Positions 46,816 to 57,075 of a stretch of 64,000 nucleotides of DNA are shown here, in pieces. The DNA lies in contig JAKOGH010000264.1 of assembly GCA_024811115.1 (NCBI GenBank), forward strand, positions 1-64,000. Direction: 5' to 3'. Origin of the DNA: Terana coerulea. Taxonomy: Eukaryota > Basidiomycota > Agaricomycetes > Polyporales > Phanerochaetaceae. Position 1 is the first letter of the stretch, and every line of letters starts with the position of its first letter. The notes beneath the pieces were generated by a model. It saw only the letters and a list, made by a program, of their open reading frames with translations. It was not told where the DNA came from and did no database searches. Made by a program: the position numbers and the translations under genes.

Positions 46816-47909
46816 CAAACTGGGGGTCTTCTGAGGAGGGTCCCGGAGTTTGAAACGGCACGTCAGGCATTGCCTGGCCATCACGGCATTCACGTGGAAG
46901 GTCCGGGAGAAGACCGTCCAGGCTGCAGGCTGTAGTGTTCGGGTAAAAACTCGGCGGAGTTTCTGACCGTGGTTATTAACCAAGGCATCCGAGAGGGCCT
47001 TTTTTACTTGGGTTATTAACCGTTTATAACTCCGGGCGCTAAAAATTTCCACGCACTGTGCAGCTGCAGCGGCGAAGCTCCAGCTTGTTGAGATAGCGGT
47101 GAAGAATGAAGGAAATGCATAAGGATGACTTGGGAGTTGACTCTACGAGCTGGACTGCCTTCGGGGCAAGAGTGAGCTCGTCGTCCACTCCCGATAGATT
47201 TCAACGCTCGGACATACCGTGGGAACTCGATGACTGCAGTCGCGAAAGCTATCTCGCCCGAGTCCAGCCTTGCAGAGACGGGGTAAGCCAGCTAGGCACC
47301 CTTGTGCAGCGACGATAATGCCTCGTAAAACCCTACGGTAAGCCAGTCTACCCTCGGGGACCTCAGAGTTATTAACAGCCCCAAAACCCCCTCGACATTC
47401 TAACCGTTATTAACCTGTTAATAACCAAGTTAAAAAGGGCAGGTTAATAACACATGAGTTTCTACCCGAACACTAGCAGGCTGCACGACGCGTCCGACTT
47501 CAAAGCTTTTCGTAAGCAACTAAATAGCTCATATATATACCGTGTACCTGGCAGGTCTTGTAGCTTGATGTCGGAGAGCACTTGGGTCAATGATGGAACA
47601 AACAGGGGTGTGAAAAGAGGCTCGGGGGAGGCAATGTGTTATGGTCCCGTATATATGAGGATGGCTGAATCCTGATCCAATGAGAAAGTAGGGGAAAATG
47701 TATGTTTACTACTCTGCATTACTCTGTGCGTTACGAAAGGTTGGACTTTGAAGCTGAATGTGCGAACAAAATGCTTGAGAACTGAGTAATCAGCATTACA
47801 TGCGCGCGCGGACGATGACGTCGTCAGAAAACGCACTTGAGGTCCAACCCATTTCTGGCCGAGAAGCCGATTCAAACTCCGGGACCCTCCTCAGAAGACC
47901 CCCAGTTTG
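46816..47909. mobile_element. DNA transposon with perfect 39-bp terminal inverted repeats, hosting a nested element
   Basis: The left end 46816-46854 (starting CAAACTGGGGGTCTTC, ending GGAGTTTGAA) is exactly the reverse complement of the right end 47871-47909. Without the nested hAT-like insertion and its extra target copy the element is about 543 bp, with no coding capacity. I could not find a target-site duplication in the flanks (ACATT on the left, GTCAC on the right), so the superfamily is undetermined. Confidence 0.75.
46933..47475. mobile_element. hAT-like MITE nested in the 39-bp TIR element
   Basis: The element begins TAGTGTTCGGGTAAAAACTC and ends GAGTTTCTACCCGAACACTA. It is flanked by a perfect 8-bp direct repeat GCAGGCTG (46925-46932 and 47476-47483), the target-site length of hAT elements. 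Subterminal regions carry many GGTTATTAAC/GTTAATAAC motifs on both strands, as hAT transposase-binding arrays often do. No ORF. Confidence 0.85.
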
Positions 47910-47982
47910 GTCACAGCCTCTATATACCAAGGAACGCGAGCAACTCTTCCGACTATATAGAAGGCTGTCCTAGAGCCTAGAG

Positions 47983-48357
47983 TACTGTACATTGATGACC
48001 CGACAGGGTGTCACATGTCACAGGGGGTCCCGCCTGTCCGCTATCCGGGTTTTTGTTACCGGTCACAGAGGGGTCCGCCGGTTTGTGACAGGTAAGTCCT
48101 TACCCCCAAATATTCGGGCCTGCAACGCAATGAGCCTTTTTTCTCACTCGACGCCCTTGAATGATGTATTCATGGTAGATACTGCACAATAATAGTCAAA
48201 TAACGGTGAGTAAACACCAAATTGGGCCCCAGATGGTCCGCTCACCACCGGTCTCTGGAAGCATGTCACAGGCCCTCGACCCTGCCGCCGCTCATCCGGA
48301 TCGTTGCAAAAATGTCACAGTCACAACCGGCCCCTGTCAGGTCATTAATGTACAGTA
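47983..48357. mobile_element. Short inverted-repeat element (MITE), about 375 bp
   Basis: The left end TACTGTACATTGATGACCCG and the inverse of the right end, TACTGTACATTAATGACCTG, form imperfect TIRs of about 26 bp, continuing with ACAGGG. Internally, TGTCACA motifs recur on both sides. No ORF and no convincing target duplication was seen. Confidence 0.65.
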
Positions 48358-48914
48358 ATCTCGAAGCGTTCAAGGGCATCCCGCAGGCTGGGATTATTTC
48401 TCAACAGAGTTTGTATGCCGGAGTGCGGAAAGAGGATGGGTTTCACGAGTTGGCACGACTCGGATGGATCGGCAGGTAGGAGATGGCTGGCCAACCAGAG
48501 GAAGACCTCACCATTTTCTGAAGTCAAATGCTTAAGATTGGCGTTAGGGTACCACATTCTCGAAATGCGCATGAACTTGTCATCCATAGTCAGGCAGATG
48601 CCGTCGAGAACAATCTCCTTGTGCCTCTGAGCAGTGAGCTGCCTCCACAATGTTTCGAATGTCGCTCGTGGGCGAGCATATTCAGATACGAAGTGTTCTT
48701 CTGCAAGGACTAGAATGCGGACTTGGACCTCCCCAGCCTTGAGCCCAGCCTCCACACCAGACAGACGGGTAATTGCCTCCAGAGTGCCCCGAGTCATGCC
48801 GTACGCGAGCATAACATTGAACCGCTCTTCCACCGCTTGGGACGCAGCCTCTTCCCATGCAAGACGAGCATCGCAGCCCGTTGGAGGTTTGGCCATAAAA
48901 CTATCAGAGGACAT
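48345..48914 (-). CDS. Hypothetical protein, 189 aa, C-terminus supplied by a MITE
   Basis: A single open frame from MSSDSFMAKPPTGCDARLAW through TRGTLEAITRLSGVEAGLKA, KEIVLDGICLTMDDKFMRIS and GEVFLWLASHLLPADP. The last residues (ITVH) and the stop lie inside the right inverted repeat of the 47983-48357 element, so the original C-terminus has probably been replaced. The sequence is globular-looking with no signal peptide or TM segment. Family not recognised. It lies on the same strand as, and upstream of, the MYND gene; the two may be parts of one gene disrupted by the transposons, which cannot be decided here. Confidence 0.5.
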   Translation of the reverse strand: MSSDSFMAKPPTGCDARLAWEEAASQAVEERFNVMLAYGMTRGTLEAITRLSGVEAGLKAGEVQVRILVLAEEHFVSEYARPRATFETLWRQLTAQRHKEIVLDGICLTMDDKFMRISRMWYPNANLKHLTSENGEVFLWLASHLLPADPSESCQLVKPILFPHSGIQTLLRNNPSLRDALERFEITVH

Positions 48915-49305
48915 CGCGGGGTGAGCTCGAGACTGGGAGTTTAGGGGATTAAGTACTAAGTACCAGCAAGCCGCAAGCCACGGAAAGTTAGATTACTTCG
49001 ACAGTTTTGATGGGATGCTGACTCAGCTTCCTGCACTCTCCCGACCCGCAGACCGCCAATAAGTACGTAGACGGAGGAACTCTCGAATATCAATATTAAG
49101 CTGTTCCACTGGTTAAGTACCTCACGAAAACATGCTTTCAGCACTATATACAGTCTCTAGATACCCATAATACCTGCTACTTACGCTACAACGACATCCG
49201 AAACTGTTCAGAGAGTAAGTATTGCTTGTGTCCTCAGGAGTCAGCTCAGGATGCCTACGATCACTAGCACGTACGACTCACGCCGTTCCTTATAGCCATG
49301 TTCTC

Positions 49306-49590
49306 TCAGTGACATTTTCCCTGCCCCGCCTACCGTAGTCGCGGCTGAGCATGGGCATTCCGTTCAAGGGTTGAGCATGCGTCAGCGGCGCCGGCATTGA
49401 TACTACCTACCCCGCCCGCCATACAGTGCGACGCCAGCGCGGACATACTCGCGACCCCCGGCTTCTCAAGCTGTCCCTCCCGCTTCGCTGGGGCGCAACG
49501 CCACTCGCCTGCGGTTCGACATCGTGCTCGGTCGCCGCTCGCGAGCTACATCTTCATGCCCGCATACGCGGGTTGGCCATCACATTGATA
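49306..49590 (+). pseudogene. Degenerate copy of the 3' end of the 43.7 kb gene
   Basis: CCCGCCTACCGTAGTCGCGG, a GGGCATTCCG stretch, CTACCTACCCCGCCCGCCA, GACGCCAGCGCGGACATACT and CGGTCGCCGCTCGCGAGCTA line up in order with 44530-44800. The encoded pieces LPTPPA, ADILAT and RSPLASYIFMP parallel LPTPPATP, ADVLAIP and RSPLANYVLTP. Large internal deletions and no start make it a remnant. Confidence 0.68.
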
Positions 49591-49734
49591 CCTGTGTATG
49601 GGACCATTCAGTTCTGGTCACAAACTGGATCCCGCATGATACGCACTCTCTATGAGAGCGGGCGCAATGACGTCCCTGCACTGGAGATGTAGCCTGTCTC
49701 AGCTAGGTGAACAGCTCAATGCCCTTTATATGAG

Positions 49735-49998
49735 CCCATGATCCCTCTCTTTGTGTAGCAAAGTGACGCCCTTTTTCTTCGCCAAGTCCATGACCAGCTC
49801 CTCTGCCTTGACTTCGGAGGACTCGGGCTGGTGGCGGACTACAGCGGAGCAGCCATGCTCGGCCAGCAGCTTCGTAGTCACCGCACCGATGCCTCTCTAA
49901 CACAGGAAGGTTAACCCTTGTATTGCGACATTTCAAGTCCCATCTTGCGAGCAGCCAGTGATTGGAGCCAGTTTGCCAACGAGAGCGGTGGATGTCAT
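49735..49998 (-). pseudogene. SDR remnant (first two exons)
   Basis: Read on the minus strand from the ATG at 49998: MTSTALVGKLAPITGC, an intron with GCAAG donor, then sequence equivalent to AAT/ARSLAEHGC (here KLLAEHGCSAVV), KAEELVMDLAKKKGV, and loss of similarity after about 49750. It is the truncated counterpart of the SDR at 19686-20902, head to head with the intact DUF92 gene. Confidence 0.75.
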
Positions 49999-50086
49999 GG
50001 TCGTGGTATTAGGGAGAGTTATGGGCGCCAATAAACTCGGCTGGAACCATCATCTTCCTCTCGTCGACTTCGACATTCTCCTCAAA

Positions 50087-51208
50087 ATGACACGAGTTTC
50101 TGGATTCCCCATGATACCGTTTCTTTTGGCTGTGTACCTCGGCTTTAGCGGTGTACGCAAAGGCTCGCTGTCACCCTCAGGCGGGCTCGCTGCCTTCGTT
50201 GTAGGCTTCACGATGATGGCCGTACCCCTCCGCACATTCGGTGTCTCTCTCATCGTGTTCTACCTCGTGGGCTCGAGAGCTACGAAGGTGGGAAAGGAGC
50301 TGAAGGCGAAGCTGGAAGAGGGACATCAGGAAGCGGGGTACAGAAGCGCAAGTCAGGTGGTGTGCAACTCTCTGTCTGCGTTCATCGCATCGCTGCTCTG
50401 GAGTGTGGCCCATGTGCCGGGCTCGCTGGCAGCAAGGGTGCTCAACCCCTTCATTGTACTGCCGGAGGTGACCTATGACTCGAGCGAGTGGTGTGCCCTT
50501 ACACCCACGGGAGCCAGCTGGAGCCGCGCATTGCTTTTCGTGACTTTGGGGTGAGTCCTCCGTTCCGAGCGCGTTGGTACCGCATTCATGACGTGCAAAA
50601 CATGTAGGCACTTTGCGTGCTGCCTCGGGGACACTCTGGCGTCAGAACTTGGAATTTTGTCGCGCTCTCCGCCTCGGCTGATCACCACCTTCAAGCCTGT
50701 GCCTCCGGGCACGAACGGCGGTATGTCGGCCACAGGCACCCTCGCGTCGCTGGCCGGCGGGCTCATCATGGGAGTGTCAATGTCGGTCTCTTTACTTCTC
50801 GAAAGCGGTGCTTGCCGCCGACAGTGGTCCGACGTCGTACTACCGCTCCTTGGATGGGGCGCCCTTGCCGGCGTCTTCGGCTCATTGGTAAGTCAGAGAA
50901 ATAAGTCTGTATCTGGAGCTGACGAAAGCACTCGCGTGCGCTTTGCAGATTGACTCTCTCATGGGTGCCACCATTCAGCAGACAAAGTACTCGTCGAGTA
51001 CAAAACGGATCTATACAGATGAGTCGCCAAAGCCCACCTCGAATACCGGCGTCCAAGTTATCAGTGGAGTAGACCTGCTAAGTAATAGTCAGGTACTGTG
51101 TCTCTGAATCAGTTTTTATGTGTTACTCTTACTGAGCGCGGCTATTTGCAGGTGAACCTGACCTCGTCCGTAATTACAGCCGTCGCACTAGGCGTTCTAG
51201 CTTCATAA
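50087..51208 (+). CDS. DUF92/TMEM19-like integral membrane protein
   Basis: Four exons give about 315 residues. Start MTRVSGFPMIPFLLAVYLGF; GVRKGSLSPSGGLAAFVVGF; LRTFGVSLIVFYLVGSRATK; AGYRSASQVVCNSLSAFIAS; then HFACCLGDTLASELGILSRS, PPRLITTFKPVPPGTNGG and MSATGTLASLAGGLIMG; WSDVVLPLLGWGALAGVFGS; IDSLMGATIQQTKYSS; and a last hydrophobic stretch ending AVALGVLAS. The CLGDTLASELG, TTFKPVPPGTNGG and GTLASLAGG motifs define the DUF92 family (TMEM19 in animals). Upstream in-frame ATGs at 49958 and 50021 are possible, but the first lies over the SDR exon 1 on the opposite strand, and 50087 matches the usual family start. All intron phases fit. Molecular function is not established for fungal members. 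Confidence 0.85.
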
Positions 51209-51448
51209 ATCGAATATAATCCTCGTGAAACGCTCTTTGTCGCGCCTCATACTGTTAAGGTTTGCCGCCAAGCGGGCATGCGAGGGGATTCCGGCGATCC
51301 TACCGAGCGATCGGAGTGTGTCGGTCACAATGCATCGGCGACATCCATGTCCCGCTAATTCCTATCCAGGCAGAGGTACAGAAGCTTATTGCAAGCTTAT
51401 ACTTAACTCCAGCACGTCGCGACGCAACGTATCTCACTCGCGTCAACC

Positions 51449-52694
51449 ATGGTCAGCGATTCTAGCTTCCCCGTCGATGAGGCGCAAATCGTCACACTCT
51501 TTCTCGAGGCGGTCACCTATGGCGTTTACCTTGTGACCGTGGGGATGGTTGCTCACAGCTTATACGGGCGTTCCGCAGATGGTCACAGGAAGACAACATT
51601 ACCCCTTGTTACAGTCGCTGTTCTAATGTTCATCATCACGACGCTGGATATTCTACTTTCTCTCATGCAAAACTTGAGGGCGTTCATCTTCTACAAGGGT
51701 TCTGGCGGAGCCGAAGTAGCACTCGACGATACCTCCTACTGGCTTGTGGTGATAAAGGTCAGTGACCATCGGTCATTAATTTATCTTGTGGAGGCCGACT
51801 CAAGGCAATGTTCTACAGATTGCAGACCTCCAAGCAATGTCCCTCATCGGCGATGGTGTGCTAGTGCGGCTTAGTTTTCCTCATGCGCACCTGGATATGA
51901 TACTCACTGTGGGGCAGATATACCGTTGCTGGATCGTCTTCGCGCGCAAGTGGAAATACATCTCGTTACCGGTCATCCTGTGGACTGGTAGTGCGGCTAC
52001 ATCCGCTGTCTACGCTCACGCCATTGCGACTGCGGGGATAGCCGACCGCGCCGAAAAGCGGAAAGCGGCCCATATGCTCTTGTCGTTCCTCATCCTTACT
52101 TTAGTCATTAATGTGTTAACAACAGGTGAGTCTGGCCTTGGTTGTTTACATGTCCCCGCTGCTGCTGAAGCTCCTTAGGGTTAATTGTATGGCGGATTCA
52201 ACGCATAGACAAGGAGACGACAAGGATAATAGCTCTACAAAAGACTGGGCGGACAAGGCTAGCAAATGCCATTCGCATCATCGTAGAATCCGGTGCCTTG
52301 TATACTTTCTTTGTGGTCCTTACCGTAGTGGCCGAACTGGCATGGAAAAATGCCGTCTACCCTGTGTCCGACATGGTAGGCCTTCCCTCGGGCTTACATA
52401 AGTGAATAATGCTCTGACTGCTGAGAACTGTCATAGATGCTCGTCGTCGTCGGTATCTCCTTCAATTTGATCATTATTCGTGTGGGACGGGGAACTGTAG
52501 TGGGCGGGACGTTCGAGCACCAAATCTCCGCGAATACAATCCCGCTCAAGTTTCGGCAGAGCTTCTTTGCAACCCATCCGTCCTTCACGCACGAGGATTC
52601 CGAGGCGCTGGGAACGACATCCACGAATGTCGAAGCTCAACTTTTCCATACCGTAGAAGGTGGATCGGCTGTCATGTCAGACGAGGCAGCATAG
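51449..52694 (+). CDS. Agaricomycete multi-pass membrane protein (SFP-DEAQ family), paralogue ii
   Basis: This is the intact member. MVSDSSFPVDEAQIVTLFLE, helix LVTVGMVAHSLYG, LVTVAVLMFIITTLDILLSL, AFIFYKGSGGAEVALDDTSY; second part LQAMSLIGDGVLV, IYRCWIVFARKWKYISLPVI, MLLSFLILTLVINVLTTG; third LIVWRIQRIDKETTR, RLANAIRIIVESGALYTFFV; last MLVVVGISFNLIIIRVGRGT with a soluble tail ending VMSDEAA. About seven helices and about 330 residues. I find no frame break across the exons. A large, fast-evolving family in mushroom fungi with no known function; the fold suggests a 7TM-like protein. Confidence 0.8.
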
Positions 52695-53120
52695 CAATGC
52701 GATCGTTGCACTCCGGCTTTTCGCTCCCAGTCCGTACTACTGTACATCATCTATCTGGGCTGTCTCAAGCAACTAGAACTTCAATGGCACAGGTGCTTGC
52801 ATTGACATTCTCGCCTGTCTGGGCTCTCTGGGGCTCTCGATTTAGTCAATTTCGTATGCGAACTTTCAACTCAGTTGCACTAGAGTATTGGTCTGGGATT
52901 CCCACGGTCCGCCTTCTGCCAACCAACGCTCGCAACTCGTTTATGCCTTGGTCTCAGCTCTCCCCAACTTGTATCGTCACAACAACATCCATCGACTCAC
53001 AGCACATACATATTGCGCATTGGTACGTGTAAACTATGACTTGCTTCAAACGTCTGATATAGAACCGGATCCAAGCTCAGGTGCAGACGGTGATCGTTAT
53101 CAGAGAGAAAGGCTGACGCG

Positions 53121-54519
53121 ATGGATGTAACTCGAGCATTGCCCCCGGAGATTATGGACAGATGGCTTTCGTTCCTGGATCGTATATTGGAGGCCTATGA
53201 GATTGATCGAGGTGCTCTCTCGCTCGAGACACAATCCAGACGGAACCTCAAGACCTGTTCCCTCGTGTGCGCGAGGTGGACTGGCATCGCGCGCCGCCGG
53301 CTTTTCCGCGTTGTCGGTGTCCGCTTCCAACAGCTTCCTTTCAACCCGGATAATTGTTGGACTTACGACCAGCCTCTCGTCACGTTCGGAGAATTCCTGG
53401 CAGCGAACCCAACCATCGCAAACAGCATCTGCCATTTACGACTGCATACGCTACAGTCGAATGTAGCACTGGTCAACTCCCCAATTTGCGAGGTGCCCCG
53501 ATGCATTCTCGCAAGCATTCTGCATCGTCTGCCCCAGCTTAGTACCCTCAGTCTGGTGCATGTCGCTGTTTCTTGCAACGGCGCGGATGCACCCGAAGAT
53601 TCGTTGTCGCAAACCTTGGCACCTATTCACCTCCAATCGCTCAACCTTGTTAGTGGCTCTCCTGGCTATTTCATATAACCCTCGTTTGACTCGATCCACT
53701 ACATTCTGAGCCTTTTTGGCGATGTGGACACGTTTTACATGAGCAACTACACTGTCTGCGTCGATGAGCCCGCGGCGGACTTTATCGCGCTACCCCTTCG
53801 CGTGAAGTCTCTCATCACAGCAAACGTCCACACCGAAACATTGGAGCCGATCATTGCGACTACGTTGTCCAAATCCGAGTCCGCGATCCAACCCTTGACG
53901 AGGCTCGTACTTGGGATGGTTCCTGAGAGCCTTCTCGTGAGCTTACAGGCTGCCCTCGTGGCCAGTGCCGACACTCTCACCTACTTCCATATCGGCTTGG
54001 AATATGAAGAGACTGCACCAGGTAATGTCACTCCTCCCTTATTACAACTTACAACTTGCTAAATACTATATACCCTAATTGACCTAGATCTCGGCAACAT
54101 CCTCAACTTCGGTGTCTGTGATGCCCTACAGAGCCTTGGTTGCACAATCAACACGATGAGCGGGCTCCAACATTTTACTCCGCTGCTGAAGGATATACTT
54201 CCCCAATCGACGTTACGCCGTGTATCAATTCACCTCCGTATGACTGATAGACCCGGAAATCACGGCTACGTCGAGATGTGCCTCAGCAACGCTCACCTTC
54301 GCCAGAAACTGGAGGCCCGACTTCTACGCTTTTTTTAAGCTGGAAGAATTGCTGGTAGTGTTCGTAAACCCCAATCACTGGACAGTTCCCCGTGTCATCC
54401 CTTCCCCAGAAGTCTGCAACGCTTTCCCCTGTATGCAGGAGAGGGGTCTTCTGCGTGTTGAAAATTGTATGCAGATGGACAATGGCGCCTGTATCCGCTG
54501 TCTTCTTGGATCAGACTGA
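53121..54519 (+). pseudogene. F-box/LRR-like protein, copy 1, with a nonsense codon and a homopolymer shift
   Basis: The N-terminal F-box reads ALPPEIMDRWLSFLDRI, KTCSLVCARWTGIARRRLFR. LRR-like segments follow (NSICHLRLHTLQ, ILHRLPQLSTLSLVHVAV, PIHLQSLNLVSGSPG), then FGDVDTFYMSNYTVCVDEPA, RVKSLITANVHTETLEPIIA and, after an intron, DALQSLGCTINTMSGLQHF. A TAA at 53676-53678 sits where copy 2 has a Gln (CAA), with the frame open beyond it. At about 54335 a run of seven Ts shifts RLLRFF out of KLEELLVVFVNPNHW. F-box proteins usually link substrates to SCF ubiquitin ligases; expansions of them are common in mushroom fungi. Confidence 0.75.
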
Positions 54520-54729
54520 AGTCGATTTCGAGTGAATTCCTATCGGAATTCAGGACTTGGTTGATAAGTAATTCAACGTCGCGCGTCATACTGGCCTGTT
54601 ATTTTTTCTTCCATTTTGGATAGTAGAAGTACAATACCGCTATGTCAAATTGTTCTCTAACTGCATATGATGAAAGATGATACATATAAGTGTAGGGAGC
54701 GAGCGTACTTAGCCACAGTAGGCCAGTAG

Positions 54730-55700
54730 CTGATCGCGTGTTGCTCGCGTGGCCCAGCTTAGTTGAGATTTAGCGCCGAAGTCTCCCCCGAACAGGCAAT
54801 TTGTTTGGTTTGCCACAACCGCAGCAAATGGCTGTACAGCGTACTCCCTGGACCAACCCTGGACTGATACCTCTCACTGCAGGAGTCCTTCGCGTCAAGA
54901 TAGTCCGGTAACAGGCTCATGGGTTGATGGCAAAGGCGCATCAAACACGAGGCTACTCAACACTCGTCGCTTTCCGACGTCACATCCCGATCGGGAAGAA
55001 AGTGTATCGAAGCACGCCTCCACTCAACACCGGACAGCCTCACGCGCTGGCTCCTTTGAAGCGCGATCGAAACGCGTCTTGTTGAAGGAGAATCAACGAG
55101 GCTGACAAGGTCTCGTGACCTGTCAGCCTCACGAGGTATATATACTCGGTGCGCACCGCTTTCCACCCTCCAGCCCCCTCTCGACTCAGCCACCACCATC
55201 CGTTCTCAGCTCCCCACTTACACCGGCCCGCCCTCGCGCGCCTCTACCTCCAACACGGAGGGTTGGGCCACCCTATGGCAAGATTCGGCGTGACCGTGGA
55301 TCAAACCCAGCCAGGCGAAAGCTGACGACGGTAGGGGGTACTTGTCGTCGGCCTCCTACATACCTGACTCGACGTCCACGTCGACGCAGAAAGGATTGTC
55401 CTGGATTCCGAGTCGAACGACCAGGTTCGTACCAGAGCCCAGAGCGCCGACGGCGAATCCCCTCGAGGACCATTTGGGGCCGACCAGGACTATCGCCAGC
55501 GCTGACGTGCCATGGGAACCCATCGGCAGCAACAGCCAACGGCTGGCCGACCTGGACTACTGATAGGAAGAGATACAGGGCCGATATGAATCTTATGGAG
55601 CAGCTCAGCAACCAGCTAAGTCCCGGGGATGGCGGACATCGTCCTGATGCTGGCCCTTTTATGGTCCTCAGGACGAGTCTCAGACGAGTCGAATAGCTTA
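54730..55700 (+). mobile_element. LTR retrotransposon fragment, copy 3: LTR plus gag-like leader
   Basis: The LTR part (about 54730-55215) is the inverse of 16255-16765. It holds a near-perfect hairpin at 55099-55131 (arms GAGGCTGACAAGGTC and GACCTGTCAGCCTC), a TATATATA at 55137-55144, and a pyrimidine-rich segment after it. Downstream, 55216-55700 has overlapping open frames with Pro/Arg-rich, gag-leader-like content and the CTCGACGTCCACGTCG motif shared with copy 2's interior. No pol genes remain. Confidence 0.65.
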
Positions 55701-55714
55701 CCAAGTCCTAATCA

Positions 55715-57075
55715 ATGCAACCCAAGCGGAAAACTATACCACACAACGTCGGTCTTAAGGTCGCACTGGCAGAGAGGGTCCTATAAGTCCCATCGGTAAG
55801 CATGGGGAATGCATTAAGGCTTGGACGAGTGTCGGCGTCTTTCCGCTGGTGTGTGCTCTTCGTTTTATTGGTGGATATGATACGCTGATGCATGACAGAT
55901 AGAATCTACGATCTTAACACTATGATCATATTACGACCGTCAATGCTTTTTTCGGCTACATTGGGACCCACACTGTCTGGCTCACTTGCAACGGTCGTCC
56001 CTTTATGACTCCCAGATCACACTCCACTGTCCGGATGATGCCTCCATTCTATGCCACGAAAGTATATTGCTCTGCGCTATCGCAACCACTTGATATATTG
56101 CTGATGATAAGAACAGGCCGCGAACTAGGGCAACGTCCATCCTCTCCACGTATTGTATGCATAGATGCTGAAGAACAGAAGGCTTCCAGAGGTGATGTAT
56201 ATCCGCCGAATACGTTTGAATGTAAATCAAATGCTAACACGGGATGGTTCTTCATAGGCCTACCAGTGAGGGCAGTCGAGCGAATAACCCCTTACATATC
56301 CTTCCTAAAGGTATGTCTGTCAACGTTAATGAATTAGCCGAGCAACAACACACTACCCTGGTTGTGAATCCAAGTTTTTGCAGCATCTGATCCTTGATTT
56401 TCAAAGGCGGATGGGCCCTCTGGTCAGTCTAGACGGCCTCACGAAGTGTAATGTAATTCTCGTCACATTCATCAAGGCCTGCCTACTGATTCTCACGACA
56501 TAGCCCTTCCACAGCCACAGTGATTCAAAGATGGCAAAGGACGCTTCGTTTGCGGTCTACCAAGGACACGTGGGTACTGCTGAATCTGCCGCTTCTTCGT
56601 CGATCATCAGCTCTCCATGTCTAGCGCGTCATTTCCTGGTATTACCCACGTTGTCGGTCGCCTCCCGGTATCGCCCACATCACTGATCACCAATACATGC
56701 GCCGCGGGCAGTCCTAGCAACGTCGTGACTCTACGAATTTACTACCAATAGTCTCTGTGAAAACGAAGAAAAGAGACCTACTTCACCGACACCCCTATGC
56801 GCTGAGCTCACTTTCTTACCATTCCATAAACCGTCAGTCACAGTCCAAGCGACTCCAGTCCATCTCTCTAACGACATAGCTTCTTAGATTGGATCAGGAC
56901 AAATCAACAAAGACTCTGACCCCCGGATCACTCTGTGCAGCGTAGCCGCCGTGGCTGATGAAGAACACTCGCATCCTTCACAGGACTACCCTCACTGCTG
57001 TGAAGCCGAGGCTTACACCCAGTTGATAAAGTGCCGTTCTTCCGGTGGCGTACTGCAGCCCCCTTCATCTCAGCT
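55715..57075. other. No gene recognised
   Basis: This stretch lies between the LTR fragment and the next membrane-protein gene. Short frames only. The last about 250 bp should contain the promoter of the gene starting at 57076. Confidence 0.4.

Larger units (their letters stand above)
49735..54519. repeat. Duplicated block, copy 2 (SDR remnant / DUF92 / membrane protein / F-box)
   Basis: The first three genes are collinear with and inverted relative to 20902-17024. The membrane-protein plus F-box pair at the right end is repeated once more at 57076-61271, in the same orientation. Confidence 0.8.

Noticed and set aside
46816..48357. Repeated short motifs (TTATTAAC, TGTCACA) as a possible CRISPR-like or regulatory array
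   Set aside because: They are irregularly spaced, occur on both strands and sit at transposon ends; this is a eukaryotic genome and there are no uniform repeats or spacers.
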